Assembly: GCF_003589595.1 (NCBI RefSeq)
Contig: NW_020654810.1
Span: 12,696,638 to 12,760,637, forward strand
Direction of reading: 5' to 3'
Source: Hyposmocoma kahamanoa
Lineage: Eukaryota > Arthropoda > Insecta > Lepidoptera > Cosmopterigidae
Length of the DNA: 64,000 nt
The translations under genes and the position numbers were made by a program. The notes below the pieces were generated by a model. The model searched no databases. It was not told the origin of the DNA and saw only the letters and a list, made by a program, of their open reading frames with translations. Shown here one piece after another: positions 11,862 to 25,543 of the stretch. Numbering within the stretch: position 1 is the stretch's first letter; each line of letters starts with the position of its first letter.

Positions 11862-13398
11862 TCAGCCTAAACATGAAGTTTAATTATGTTTCTGTAAATA
11901 TGGACGCCACAAAGAGGATAGGCAATTTGAGGCGGCGTGCTTGGATTGACTCGGGATTCCTTAAAACGGGCCGATACGGGTACTTTAATTCGACATTCGT
12001 ATAATTTCGCGTTTTAATCTTCGATTAAGGCACAATAGCGCTATCCTATTCCACTTTAAACTAGATTTCCCAAAATAATTGAAAGTCAAAATAAAAACGA
12101 CACTTTTCCCTCCAAAAGGCCCAGAGCGAATCTGAAAGCAATAATAACATTTTCACACATAAGAAATTTGTTCTAACAAAACAGTTTACCTATAGACTGG
12201 TCTTACTTTGCGTGCGGTTTTTGAACACATAGAGAGTTTATGATATGTGTGTAGATTAACTACTTTGTAATCTACACGAGATATTTTGAATATCCTTGTA
12301 GTAGAATCACAGATATATATGTCTGAGTCAGATATATGTATAAGTCAGGACTTGAGTATTGCAGTAAGCAGTGAAAATCATACTCAAGTCCTTGCCATTA
12401 GGGTTGTATTTCCAGTGCTTGAAATCATACTCAAGTCTGCTCAAATTCTGACTTGAGCATTGAGTAGAGTTCTATTCCAGAACTCAGACATATATGTAAA
12501 TAGTTCTAGAATACGACCGTAAGAGTAGAACCGAGTTGACTTTTTATTCGTTCAAAGGCGAAGTTAAGCAAACTGTTTGAGCACACATTTAGGATTAATT
12601 CAATATTTTAAAAGAAGTTCAAAACTCAATATTTTCAATTTAAGAGAAAAGCACCATCTGTATTCTGTGTCGTAATGTTGACGGGACATTGGCGCTAAAA
12701 ATCAATTGTTTACAGCAAATTCCGAAATTTAATATAATATCTTGGTGACGATTTCTTCCGCAAATCCCCATTGCAAGTACTACGTTAGTGTGGATTTGTG
12801 AGTGTGGGATGGATAGAACATGCCCGCTGTGTATTAGAGTTATCGCAATCTTCGGCGACATGGTCCAAAGAGAGTGATTACATTATCACTACGTGGTCAT
12901 GCAAGTAATGTAGTACTGCCCAAAAAAATGTGTTCAATCACGTATTTCTTGATATAGCTGTATTTAGTGCTAACGCCACAAGGGCTAAGGAAAAAATTTG
13001 CAATCTTTCAACACCCTCATAGTCTCGTCTTGACAAAGATAAAGTTCAGAATGACAGGCGTCATGTGAAACCCCAGCTTCGAATTGTCCATTACAATTGC
13101 GGATTTTTAAAGAGACCTGCTGAAGGTCGCGTGTTGCCACTGGATATCCGAGATCTACCTAAAGAAAACCTATAATTTACATCATTGTTCTTCAGGCATA
13201 GGCCATGGGCGCCACTAAAAATGGATTCTATTAGGAATTCCTAAGAGCCTGATGACAACCTCCAGCTGAATTATTATTATCACAGAAGAAAAAAAGCAGT
13301 AAACCGTATTTATTGTTCTGTGATTGGTAGTCTACTATTAGCTATATATTCATGAATTTTATAAAGACAACAAAAGAAACAACTAATTTGGTGGTAAG
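11862..13398. other. Intergenic, with one inverted-repeat copy
   Basis: Apart from the repeat at 12310-12645 I see no gene, tRNA or recognisable element. Short frames here (for example 12640-12861 minus) have no recognisable motif. Confidence 0.45.
12310..12645 (-). repeat. Inverted-repeat element, right copy (partner 3435-3795)
   Basis: The reverse complement of 12480-12645 matches 3435-3610. The rest (12310-12480) carries the same ACTTGAGTATTGCAGT and ACTCAATGCTCAAG blocks in altered order. Together the copies bracket 8.5 kb of nested retrotransposons. Confidence 0.7.
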
Positions 13399-13404
13399 TT
13401 TATT
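13399..13404 (-). terminator. Poly(A) signal of mitochondrial EF-Tu
   Basis: AATAAA on the minus strand, about 75 nt past the stop codon at 13476-13478. Confidence 0.6.
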
Positions 13405-13475
13405 GGTGAAATTTTACAAATGCGTACAATAAAGTGACCTACAACATGCCTACAATAATTTTATATTACTATCAT

Positions 13476-16370
<2,895 letters not shown>

Positions 16371-18395
16371 GTCGCCGGCACACCACACCAAATGCTGGAA
16401 CTTATTTGAACACACTAATTTAATGATAGTTTGTTTGTAAAGAACGTAATGTTTATATTCGAATCAGAGAAAATTATATCACACGCCAAACGCGCACTGC
16501 AAATTAATTCTAGAGAGAAGGGACATAAACTAATATATAATATACGTTCACAAATAAAGAAGTGGTTTCACTTAACATTACAGCTGTCACTTTGACAATA
16601 ATCTCTATCCATCCCTTTCAAATAGCAAATGAAAGAAAGAAACCAAAAATCGGCCAAGAACTTGTCGACCATGCACATGACAGTGTTTCGAAGTAAATTA
16701 CATAATTAATTTTGTGAAACTTTATTTTGTATAAAATAAAACGCTACTTTATGTCGTCTAAATTCACAGATATTAAAAATCCGTGATATCGCGCTTAGAG
16801 GAAGGATGAAAAAAAAATCCGTCAAGCTTGACACCTAAGATTTAAATTGAATTGAACTCTAATTAGTAAAATTAAAAAGTAAATTAAACAAGGCTATGAC
16901 CGCACTAATTTTTATATTAATTTTAAAAACTACACTGGCACACACCATTATATTGGGTGTAATTTTGTTTTTCCATCCTCTAACACCGCGTTTACACCTT
17001 GTTTACAATATCGTCGAAACAATCGTGTCGAGAGGTTGAAACGCGTTCACACATTCGTGCGATAGGCGATGCGATGCACGACACGCATGCGTAAACGGTC
17101 ACTTCGCTATTCGCGTTGTGCATCGCATGAATCGCATCGCCACTCGTGCGATCGCATTGTGAGTGGTATTTCGAGCACGAGTCAAAGGACACGAGTTTTT
17201 TTAAAGCTGTGCTTTTTTTTTTAGAGAAAAATATAAAACTACAATCAATGGTAAAAATAAACTCTTGGTATTTCATGGAATGTATCTATATTATTTACGT
17301 AAATATTTATACAATGCATTTTCATTAAAATGTATACAACAAAAGGTTATTGTAAATTCTCGGACAACACTCAAACGGGGTAATTATCACGGCCTTGTAT
17401 ATTAAACTGACCGCGCACTAAGTTAATAAAGGTAAATAAGGTAAACGAGCCGAGAGAGAGGCTTCAAAGTAGTAATGCGTCTCTTTCAGTCATGGTTCAG
17501 CCAGCCCATAGATACAGAATAGTATCTATGAGCCAGCCACATTGTTTTTAACTTTTTAATTTTTACAGAAAATGTGGCCGCTTATTTTATTACCAAAACT
17601 ACTAATATTATTTCATAATTGAAATTAGTATACTTATTTGATATGCTACTTCATAATAGAAGCTTTCATTGTTTATATATTTTTTTGTATTATTACAGTA
17701 AAAGCATAATACCTTTAAGCTAATTTTATTTAACCAAAAGTTGGTAGGTCAATGACCAAAATGAAAAAAGTTAATGCACTAGACACTACCTAAGATGATT
17801 TTATTTAGCTTTGGCAACTTGTTAGACAAGGACAGACCACTACTTCGAGCTATCTCACGTAGCTGGGTTTTTACTTTTATTTAAAATAAACCTTAACGTA
17901 ACCCAATAAGGTGTAAGTTTGTAATATTGGTATATAGAAGTACGCGACCCAGTTTATGAAATATATAAATCCGTGGTACGTCCGTACATTTTTTTTTAAA
18001 TATGAAGTGTCAAAACTAGCTGACATATTTTTTTAAAGCTACGACTCAATGAAACTTTTTTTTTATACTAAACTTATAACGTTTATTGTTTGATTTGTGA
18101 CTGCAATGAATAGCATGGTTATTTATAATGACGTTAAAAAAAAATCACTCCAAAATTAGAAAATTTGTGATGACAGTACCTAAACATGTGGTCTAGGGTA
18201 TCGATTGACAACATTTTCAAAAAAATGCCTATTATCGCTTAACTAAGTGACATGGATTTTTTTTTAATTTTTACCAGAACTGATATAACCTGGCCTCTCG
18301 CCCAGTGACCGCTTGACGTTGGGTTTTGGGACACCTGTATATTACATATATTCGAAAATTAACAAATGTGTACATTTCATTGCACGCGACACCCA
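16371..18395. other. Intergenic region upstream of EF-Tu
   Basis: The first 200-300 bp probably holds the EF-Tu promoter and 5' UTR. Beyond it lie AT-rich DNA, the GCGATGCGATGC-rich repeat at about 16980-17175 and a TTTTTCCATCCTCTAA motif at 16970 that recurs at about 26657 and 49081 (reverse). No gene recognised. Confidence 0.45.
16980..17175 (+). repeat. GCGATGCGATGC repeat, left copy (partner 24340-24480 reversed)
   Basis: CGTGCGATAGGCGATGCGAT followed, after a short stretch, by GTAAACGGTCACTTCGCTAT at 17053-17120 recurs as its reverse complement at about 24375-24475, where an extra segment of about 34 bp splits the two blocks. Both copies flank the P-element palindrome at similar distances. 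They may be the ends of one larger element or two unrelated copies of a MITE. Confidence 0.65.
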
Positions 18396-18396
18396 C

Positions 18397-20820
18397 GGCC
18401 GGTAATCCACAGACTACTTAGTGAACTACGTTCAGACTGCGCACTATAGTACTTTTTTTTCAGTAGTAAGAATTATTTTTAATCTGTGATACTAATGTCG
18501 ACTGACATTTCATTTTTTTTAATAGGTAGACGATATTGTCTTGCAAAGGAGCAGAACATATACATCCAAAAAAAATTTAGGTGCTAGGTAGGGTTCCAGT
18601 TCATTTATATAAAATAATACGATAAAATAAAATAAATAAAACAACTCAATATTTGTTAAGGCGTTTATTTTTTAAATTCTTTTTAAATTTTTCTAATGCT
18701 TTGTTTTGCATTGGAGGTAGAATGCGGTTTGCTAACCTATGTCCGTGCCTTTTAAAATTTTATTTGTGGTACTGCACCAATTCATAATTGTAAATCGAAC
18801 AGTGAAAGCAATAAAACTATTAAGTAGATTGGTTTTATGTTCGGCACAGTTTATGAAATCAAATGAATACTTGGACAAAATTATTCGCTGGAATATTATA
18901 TGCAATATTCGCTTTATTTGCGTTGCGTTCAAAGTATTCATTTGTTTCTCTGATTACTGTACCGAAACACGTTACTGCTCCTTCGGATGGGTATTTCAGT
19001 CGGTTTTTATACGTTGTATACTCCCTGTGACTTATCCAGTCGTGAATACGCGTTTAATTACTTGTTAAAATTTTTAGGCATAAGTTACAGTTTATTTTTA
19101 ATTTATTTAAAATTTTCCTTACCACCCATCCAGCAGTGTAGGCCCGAGAGTGAACATTGAGACATTCTCGACGGGCCTGGTCTACAATAGTTTCAACGCT
19201 TTCAGTCCTAGGATGATCAGGCTGAATATTTTCTTTTTGTTCTTCAAATAATGATTGTAAATTGAACACTTGGTCCGCCGGATCATCCTCACAATTACAA
19301 GTTTCATTATGGAATTTAATAATCCTAGTTATTAGTAATGATTTAAAGGTGTAGTTAGAGCTGTGGCAGTTTGGGTCATTATTTCTATAATTATAGGCCC
19401 TAACTTGACCGAACAAATTCTTTATTGGATCGGAGTTAAAATATCTAGGCCTCATTATTGTAATCCCTTTACTTTGGAAAAACTGCCACAGCTTCATATA
19501 ACTTTTTAAAGTTATGACAAAGTTTTTCAATGACGGCACGGACTTTTCATGTCCTTTCACATCGACATATTTGGTTTCTTCCAATTATTTTATTGATTCC
19601 CTCCAAAAATCGTGATGAGGTGATTTTTCCGTTATGGCTGTTCTTAATATTTTTCCTTTTCTTTTTGACCGTATTGCAGTTCCATTGACGTTGTCAAACA
19701 ATTTATCGAAGAACAAAACAGTGTCTGCAGTGTTTTGTAAAGTGTTACTGACTGGTCTGCCATCTGCATAGTGAGCTGAAAAATAACCCTTTATTAATCT
19801 ATCAATGAGTAGTAAATAATTAAAATCAATAGCAACCTGTATCGAAATTCACCAGTAAATTTTTGAGTAAAAATGCGTGCGTTCCTCAACTTGACATTGG
19901 CGAAATCACTAATTACTTCAATGGGGCCATATTATTCAACAGAAGAACCTGGGATTTTTTTTCAATAAATCCATTTCAACAGTTTTACTAGAAAATGCTA
20001 CAGTAATACTAACTGCATGACTAACCTTTTAGTACTTCCCTTTGAAAGTACGTGTGGTCAAGGTGTCTTTTACGCGAGTAACTATGCTCCATATCAATAT
20101 CCATGTTTTCTGTAAGTGCAAAATAAATAAAACAATTAATATGAATAACATTAAAAGTTATTCCTTCGAACTAGGACACATCCCGGTATAAACACTAACA
20201 CATGCAGGTATAAACAAACAATTCAAAACAAAATATTATTTCTTTAGTTTTAAAAGTAAGTACTTAAATTGTTATAAGTTATTAACGCTGGATACACCAA
20301 CGTCGTCAATTGCGAATTTGTTTCTTAGATGACGGTCATAGTTATTAATATTTTATTTCCACAAGGCGACTACGGGCTAAGTTCATATTAAAAGTCTGTT
20401 AGGACGTACAGATTAGAAGGCTATAGTAAAGTCTATACTTAAAACTTACCGGCATTGTCCTGTGATGGTATTCCAGAGGAAATCGCGTCTTCGGTAAACA
20501 AAGATGGATATGCACTGCCTATGAGACGTGATTTCGGTGTAATAAACCTCTTTTCAAAGTGTTTTTGACATACAAAACATTTGAAAGTTTTTCTGGTGAT
20601 AACTTTTTCAGATTATCACGATTTAGACACTTTAACCACTTCATGAGTCTTTTCTCAGTGCGAGGAAAATGATGTAAAAAAGCGTCCTGTCGTGAACTTT
20701 TACATACACAGCACTCGTACATTTTGCATGAAGCAAAATACAAACACACAATACAGAATTAACGGAGAGGATAAGCACGTCACGTCTTCACTCGATAGAT
20801 TACCGCACGGCCGGTAATCT
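18397..20820 (-). mobile_element. P-element derivative, copy A (THAP + truncated transposase)
   Basis: Minus strand. The THAP zinc finger is at 20749-20519 (CCVCKSS, HHFPRTEKRLMKWL). Past a 1-nt frame break it continues as FVCQKHFEKRF and a SAYPSLF block. Downstream pieces are INDFANVKLRNARIF near 19900 and the P-transposase C-terminal hallmark FNSDPIKNLFGQVRA near 19430 (THAP9-like), in the frame 19584-19054. The middle of the transposase, where most catalytic residues lie, is mostly absent, so this is an internally deleted, non-autonomous element. The left tip reads inward CACGGCCGGTAATC; the right tip has GATTACCG at about 20798. Homologous to copy B in inverted orientation. Confidence 0.8.
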
Positions 20821-21025
20821 ACCTATAGAGAACCGCTCGCAATAGCAGCCATCTTTTTTAATGAATAATGACATTTGTCATTTTTGTTTCCTTGCTGTGA
20901 TTGGCTGCCGCAGGAGCAGTAGCCTTTCCGCCATCTTGGGTAGTGATCGTGGTATTTTACATCTTGTTATTGTTTTGTTAGTCACCTTGTAGTGGCTTGT
21001 AGTTTGTTTGTACAGGTTCAGATCG
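20821..21025. other. Spacer of the P-element palindrome
   Basis: About 205 bp of unique sequence between the two inverted copies. It begins right after a second direct CACGGCCGGTAATC (20807-20820), identical to the outer tip at 18397, so it may be the remnant of the left end of a third P-like element. It includes a short palindrome AATGACATTTGTCATT at 20869-20884. Confidence 0.55.
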
Positions 21026-23388
21026 AGTGAAGACGTGACGTGCTTATCCTCTCCGTTAATTCTGTATTGTGTGTTTGTATTTTGCTTCATGCAAAATATA
21101 CGAGTGCTGTGTATGTAAAAGTTCACGACAGGACGCTATTTTACATCATTTTCCTCGCACTGAGAAAAGACTCATGAAGTGGTTAAAGTGTCTAAATCGT
21201 GATAATCTGAAAAAGTTATCACCAGAAGAACTTTCAAACGTTTTGTATGTCAAAAACACTTTGAAAAGAGGTTTATTACGCCGAAATCACGTCTCGTAGG
21301 CAGTGCATATCCATCTTTGTTTACCGAAGACGAGATTTCCTCTGGAATACCATCACAGGACAATGCCGGTAAGTTTTAAGTATAGACTTTACTATAGCTT
21401 TCTAATCTCTACGTCCTAACAGACTTTTAATATGAACTTAGCCCGTAGTCGCCTTGTAGAAATAAAATATTAATAACTATGACCGTCATCTAAGAAACAA
21501 ATTGGTGACGTTGGTGTATCCAGCGTTAATAACTTATAACAATTTAAGTACTTGCTTACTTTTAAAACTAAAGAAATAGTATTGAGTTTTGAATATAGTG
21601 TTTATACCCGGTAGTGTCCTAGTTCGAAGGAATAACTTTTAATGTTATTAATATTAATTGTTTTATTTATTTTGCACTTACAGAAAATATGGCTATTGAT
21701 ATGGAGCATAGTTACTCGCGTAAAGGACACTTTGACCACACGTACTTTCAAAGGGAACCACTAAAAGGTTAGTAATGCAGTTTGTATTACTGTAACATTT
21801 TCTAGTAAAACTGTTTAAATGGATTTATTGAAAAAAAATCCCAGGTTCTTCTTTCAAATGTTATGGCCCCATTGAAGTAATTAACGATTTTGCCAATGTC
21901 AAGTTGAGGAATGCACGCATTTTTACTCAAAAATTTACTGGTGAATTTCGATAGAGGTTGCTATTGATTTTAATTATTTACTACTCATTGATAGATTAAT
22001 AAAGGGTTATTTTTCAGCTCACTATGCAGATGGCAGACCAGTCAGTAACACTTTACAAAACACTGCAGACACTGTTTTGTTCTTCGACAAATTGTTTGAC
22101 AGCGTCAATGGAGCTGCAATACGGTCAAAAAGAAAAGGAAAAATATTAAGAACAGCCGTAACGGAAAAATCACCTCATCACGATTTTTGGAGGATATCAA
22201 TAAAAAACTTGGAAGAAACCAAATATGTCGATGTGAAAGGACATGAAAAGTTCGTGCCGTCATTGAAAAACTTTGTCATAACTTTAAAAAGTTATATGAA
22301 GCTGTGGCAGTTTTTCAAAGTAAAGGGATTACAATAATGAGGCCTAGATATTTTAACTCCGATCCAATAGAGAATTTTTTCGGTCAAGTTAGGGCCTATA
22401 ATTATAGAAATAATGACCCAAACTGCCACAGCTTTAACTGCACCTTTAAATCATTACTAATAACTAGGATTATTAAATTCCATAATGAAACTTTTAATTG
22501 TGAGGATGATCCGGCGGACCAAGTGTTAAATTTACAATCATTATTTGAAGAACAAAAAGAAAATATTCAACCTGATCATCTTATTCATTCATAGGACTGA
22601 AAGTGTTGAAACTATTGTAGACCAGGCCCGTCGAGAAACGTCTCAATGTTCACTCTCGGGTCTATACTGCTGGATGGGTGGTAAGGAAAATTTTAAATAA
22701 ATTAAAAAGAAATTGTGACTTATGCCTTAAAATTTAATAAGTAATCAAACGCGTATTCACGACTGGGTAAGTCACAGGGAGTATACAACGTTAAAAAACC
22801 GACTGAAATACCCATCCGAAGGAGCAGTAACGTGTTTCGGTACAGTAATCAGAGAAACAAATGAATACTTGGAACGCAACGCAAATAAAGCGAATATTGC
22901 ATATAATATTACAGCGAATATTTTGTCCAAGTATTCATTTGATTTCATAAACTGTGCCGAACATAAAACTATTCTACTTCATAGTTTTATTGCTTTCACT
23001 GTTCGATTTACAATTATTAATTGGTGCAGTACCACAAATAAAATTTTAAAAGGCACGGACATAGGTTAGCAAAAACGCATTCTACCTCCAATGCAAAACA
23101 AAGCATTAGAAAAATTTAAAAAGAAGTTAAAAAATAAACGCCTTAACAAATATTGAGTTGTTTTATTTATTTTATTTTATCGTATTATTTTATATAAATG
23201 AACTGGAATCCCTAGGCACCTAAATTTGTTTGGATGTATATGTTCTGCTCCTTTGCAAGACAATATCGTCTACCTATTAAAAAAAATGAAATGTCAGTCG
23301 ACATTAGTATCACAGATTAAAAATAATTCTTACTACTGAAAAAAAAGTACTATAGTGAGCAGTCTGAACGTAGTTCACTAAGTAGTCT
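21026..23388 (+). mobile_element. P-element derivative, copy B (THAP + truncated transposase)
   Basis: This is the mirror image of copy A with scattered substitutions and small indels. The THAP domain starts at 21069 (CCVCKSSRQDAILHHFP) and has the same frame break before FVCQKHFEKRF as copy A. Exon-like pieces follow: a KGHFDHTYFQREP block near 21720, INDFANVKLRNARIF near 21880, then 22077-22337 and 22304-22594 with FNSDPIENFFGQVRA, the classic P/THAP9 C-terminal motif. Copy B lacks the CACGGCCGGTAATC tips at both ends: homology stops at ATCGAGTG on the left and GTCTGTGG on the right. Non-autonomous and probably immobile. Confidence 0.8.
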
Positions 23389-23406
23389 GTGGCGACACCT
23401 ACGTAT

Positions 23407-23567
23407 AAAAGTTGCTAGATTCCAAAAAATAATTCGAGGTAAAATTGCCTCAAATTGTACAAATTAAGAAAAATATGTATTTAAAAACGCAATCCTATAA
23501 TTATTATTTTGTTCAGCCACTTTAGGCAATTTTACCTCGAATTATTTTTTGGAATCTAGCAACTTTT
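23407..23567. mobile_element. Hairpin MITE with 44-bp perfect inverted repeats
   Basis: Arms 23407-23450 and 23524-23567 are exact reverse complements (outer sequence AAAAGTTGCTAGATTCC) around a 73-nt AT-rich centre without coding capacity. Perfect arms suggest recent activity or gene conversion. It lies 18 bp from the end of P-element copy B. A TA-type target duplication is possible but not clear. Confidence 0.8.
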
Positions 23568-24339
23568 TTACTTAAAGTTTAACTACTTCCTCCTTGGGCA
23601 ACGTGGCAACACTACTTATTCAAAAAGTTGACAACCAACGTGAGCTATTACAATTTCTTGAAAACAAGTCTCTTTCTAATTATAAATCGAAAAAATAATT
23701 ATCATCAATATCAATCAAATCATTATCATCTTGTGATATTGAAGGTTAAGCTTTATTTTCTTTATTCTCCAATTTTTTACTTTTCTTACTAAAAGAGCTA
23801 AAAGATTTATCTATCAAATATTTTGTTTTGTACCTAATAATTTCGTAAATCTGAATAAATCTATATAGCTAAATACTGGCTACAGTGGCAACACTACGAA
23901 TAACTGTTTATAATGAATAATGTTGTTAATGCTCAGTTCATAAGGAATAATGTTATTAAAATTTAGATTATTATTTATCCACTTAACATTATTTTCAACT
24001 ATTACCATTTCATAATCTCCATCCTTCATTGTTTAGATTTACCTATAATATACTACCTACCCTATCTTGTTATTCACCGTACCAAAATTCCGCTTGTTTT
24101 TATTTTTATTCCGCGATTTCCTTTCCCCGTTTTTAAATTCCTATTAATATCCAAACCCCACATTAAAGTTCCACAACAACTACAACTGCGACGACAATGA
24201 CATCCTGAGTGTCAAGAAGGAAGAAAGTATTGGATGAATTATCAAAAATTGGCAACTCAATCGAAATTGCATATGGCCAAAGGCTGGATGCCATAGTGCC
24301 AGGAAATAAGAAAAAAAAGTAACTTCGCGTCACCTGTCG

Positions 24340-24480
24340 TATCTAACTTCGCGATGCTACTCGTGCCTAACTTCGCGATAGCGAAGTGACCGTTTACGTA
24401 TGCGCAAAGAGTACATTGTATATCTACATAATATGCGTATCGTGTATCGCATCGCCTATCGCACGAAATAAGGTGCAATA
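24340..24480 (-). repeat. GCGATGCGATGC repeat, right copy
   Basis: Reverse-complement relative of 17053-17120, with an extra segment of about 34 bp and additional CTTCGCGATAGCGAAG palindromic sequence around 24352-24392. Confidence 0.6.
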
Positions 24481-24575
24481 TAGGAAGTAATACTAAATTG
24501 AACACTATGCCCTTTTATGCCGAGATGTAAGAAACCGGAACACGCACCGGTCTAAAGTGTCAATTGATAACTATG

Positions 24576-24622
24576 ACTATATATATATATATACACATGT
24601 GTGTATATATATATATATATAC
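24576..24622. repeat. (AT)n microsatellite with palindromic centre
   Basis: TA repeats flank a central ACACATGTGT, making the whole tract able to fold on itself. Confidence 0.85.
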
Positions 24623-24999
24623 CTTAGACTATGGAAACTAAAGGACATGTTACGTTGACATATATAAATCAGACGTTATATGTATATGATGCATTTCGAC
24701 GTCGAAAACATAAACATATTATTGTCTTTGTTTAACTATTACGTGCCGTCTTAAGCCAAAAGAGATAGCATTACATTGGTCTGTGTCAAACACGGGAATC
24801 GAAAATTCGTAACGTCATTTTAAATGCCAACCGTGGCCATTTCAAGTACATGAGGTAGGTACATGATACCGTTGTCAAAGGGAAGTACATCAAATGTCAA
24901 AACAAATGTTTTTCCAAATGTATTATTGAATTATTCACATGTATTATAATTAAATTGGACAAAAATATTGACAGTGAGAATAATTAGGTATTAATAAAA

Positions 25000-25543
25000 A
25001 TGCGACGCTGCAGCATTAAAGGATGCGGCTTTAGAAAAACTGCAAATCAATCGAATGTTACATTGCACAGGCATGTGTTATTTTTTTGTCTATAAATCAC
25101 ACAATAGCCCGAATATTTTGTGTAATTAGACTTATTTAAGTAGTTTATTTATAAATCTTGCCAAATTTTGCTTTTGTTACTTTAGATTGCCTGTTTGTTT
25201 GTATATTTTGATGATTGTTGTTAACGATTATTTTGAGATAGTGTTGATCTTGTAAGCATACATATTATCGATATTCTGTTATTAAAACAATTCACTATGA
25301 GGTTTTTATTGTTTTATTATTATTATTTCAAGTTTTCCTACAAATGAAAAAAGGAAGAAAGAATGGTTGGAAATCATAGGACTGCCGAATATAAACGTTG
25401 TATCAAAGACCATCTTCATTTGTTCGCTTCATTTTGAAGAGTCAAATTTTAACAGAACTTTAAATGTAACTAGATTACATGACAATGCTATTCCATCATT
25501 AGGTTTATTGGTAAATAGTTTTATGTTCAATTTAGATTAAACA
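25000..25543 (+). CDS. Small THAP-domain protein (partial or complete)
   Basis: Exon 1 (25000-25070) encodes MRRCSIKGCGFRKTANQSN and on to TLH. Exon 2 (25333 onward) supplies FPTNEKRKKEWLEI, CSLHFEESNF and an AIPSL block. Together these give a complete THAP zinc finger: C-x4-C, the conserved W, C-x2-H and the AVPTL-like end. THAP domains bind DNA and occur in transcription regulators and P-type transposases. To join in frame the intron must use a GC donor (CACAG then GCATGT) with AG at 25331-25332, phase 2. Exon 2 either splices at GTAAAT after 25510 or reads to a stop at 25541-25543, which would make a protein of about 93 aa. No further exon was recognised. It could be a real gene, the 5' part of a longer one, or the 5' end of a transposon. 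Confidence 0.6.

Larger units (their letters stand above)
23568..24999. other. Non-coding stretch before the THAP gene
   Basis: Contains the reversed GCGATGCGATGC repeat and an AT microsatellite, described separately. A short open stretch near 24215-24320 reads ELSKIGNSIEIAYGQRLDAI and stops at 24320; it could be the C-terminus of a decayed transposon protein, but I do not recognise it. Confidence 0.4.

Noticed and set aside
17000..17175. CRISPR-like or satellite array from repeated GCGATGC
   Set aside because: The repeats are irregular and have no spacers of constant length.
18739..19068. Plus-strand frame of 109 residues
   Set aside because: It lies antisense inside P-element copy A.
18397..23388. 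Palindrome as an assembly artefact
   Set aside because: The arms differ by many substitutions and small indels and by their tips, so they are two real copies; a long-read check is still the decisive test.
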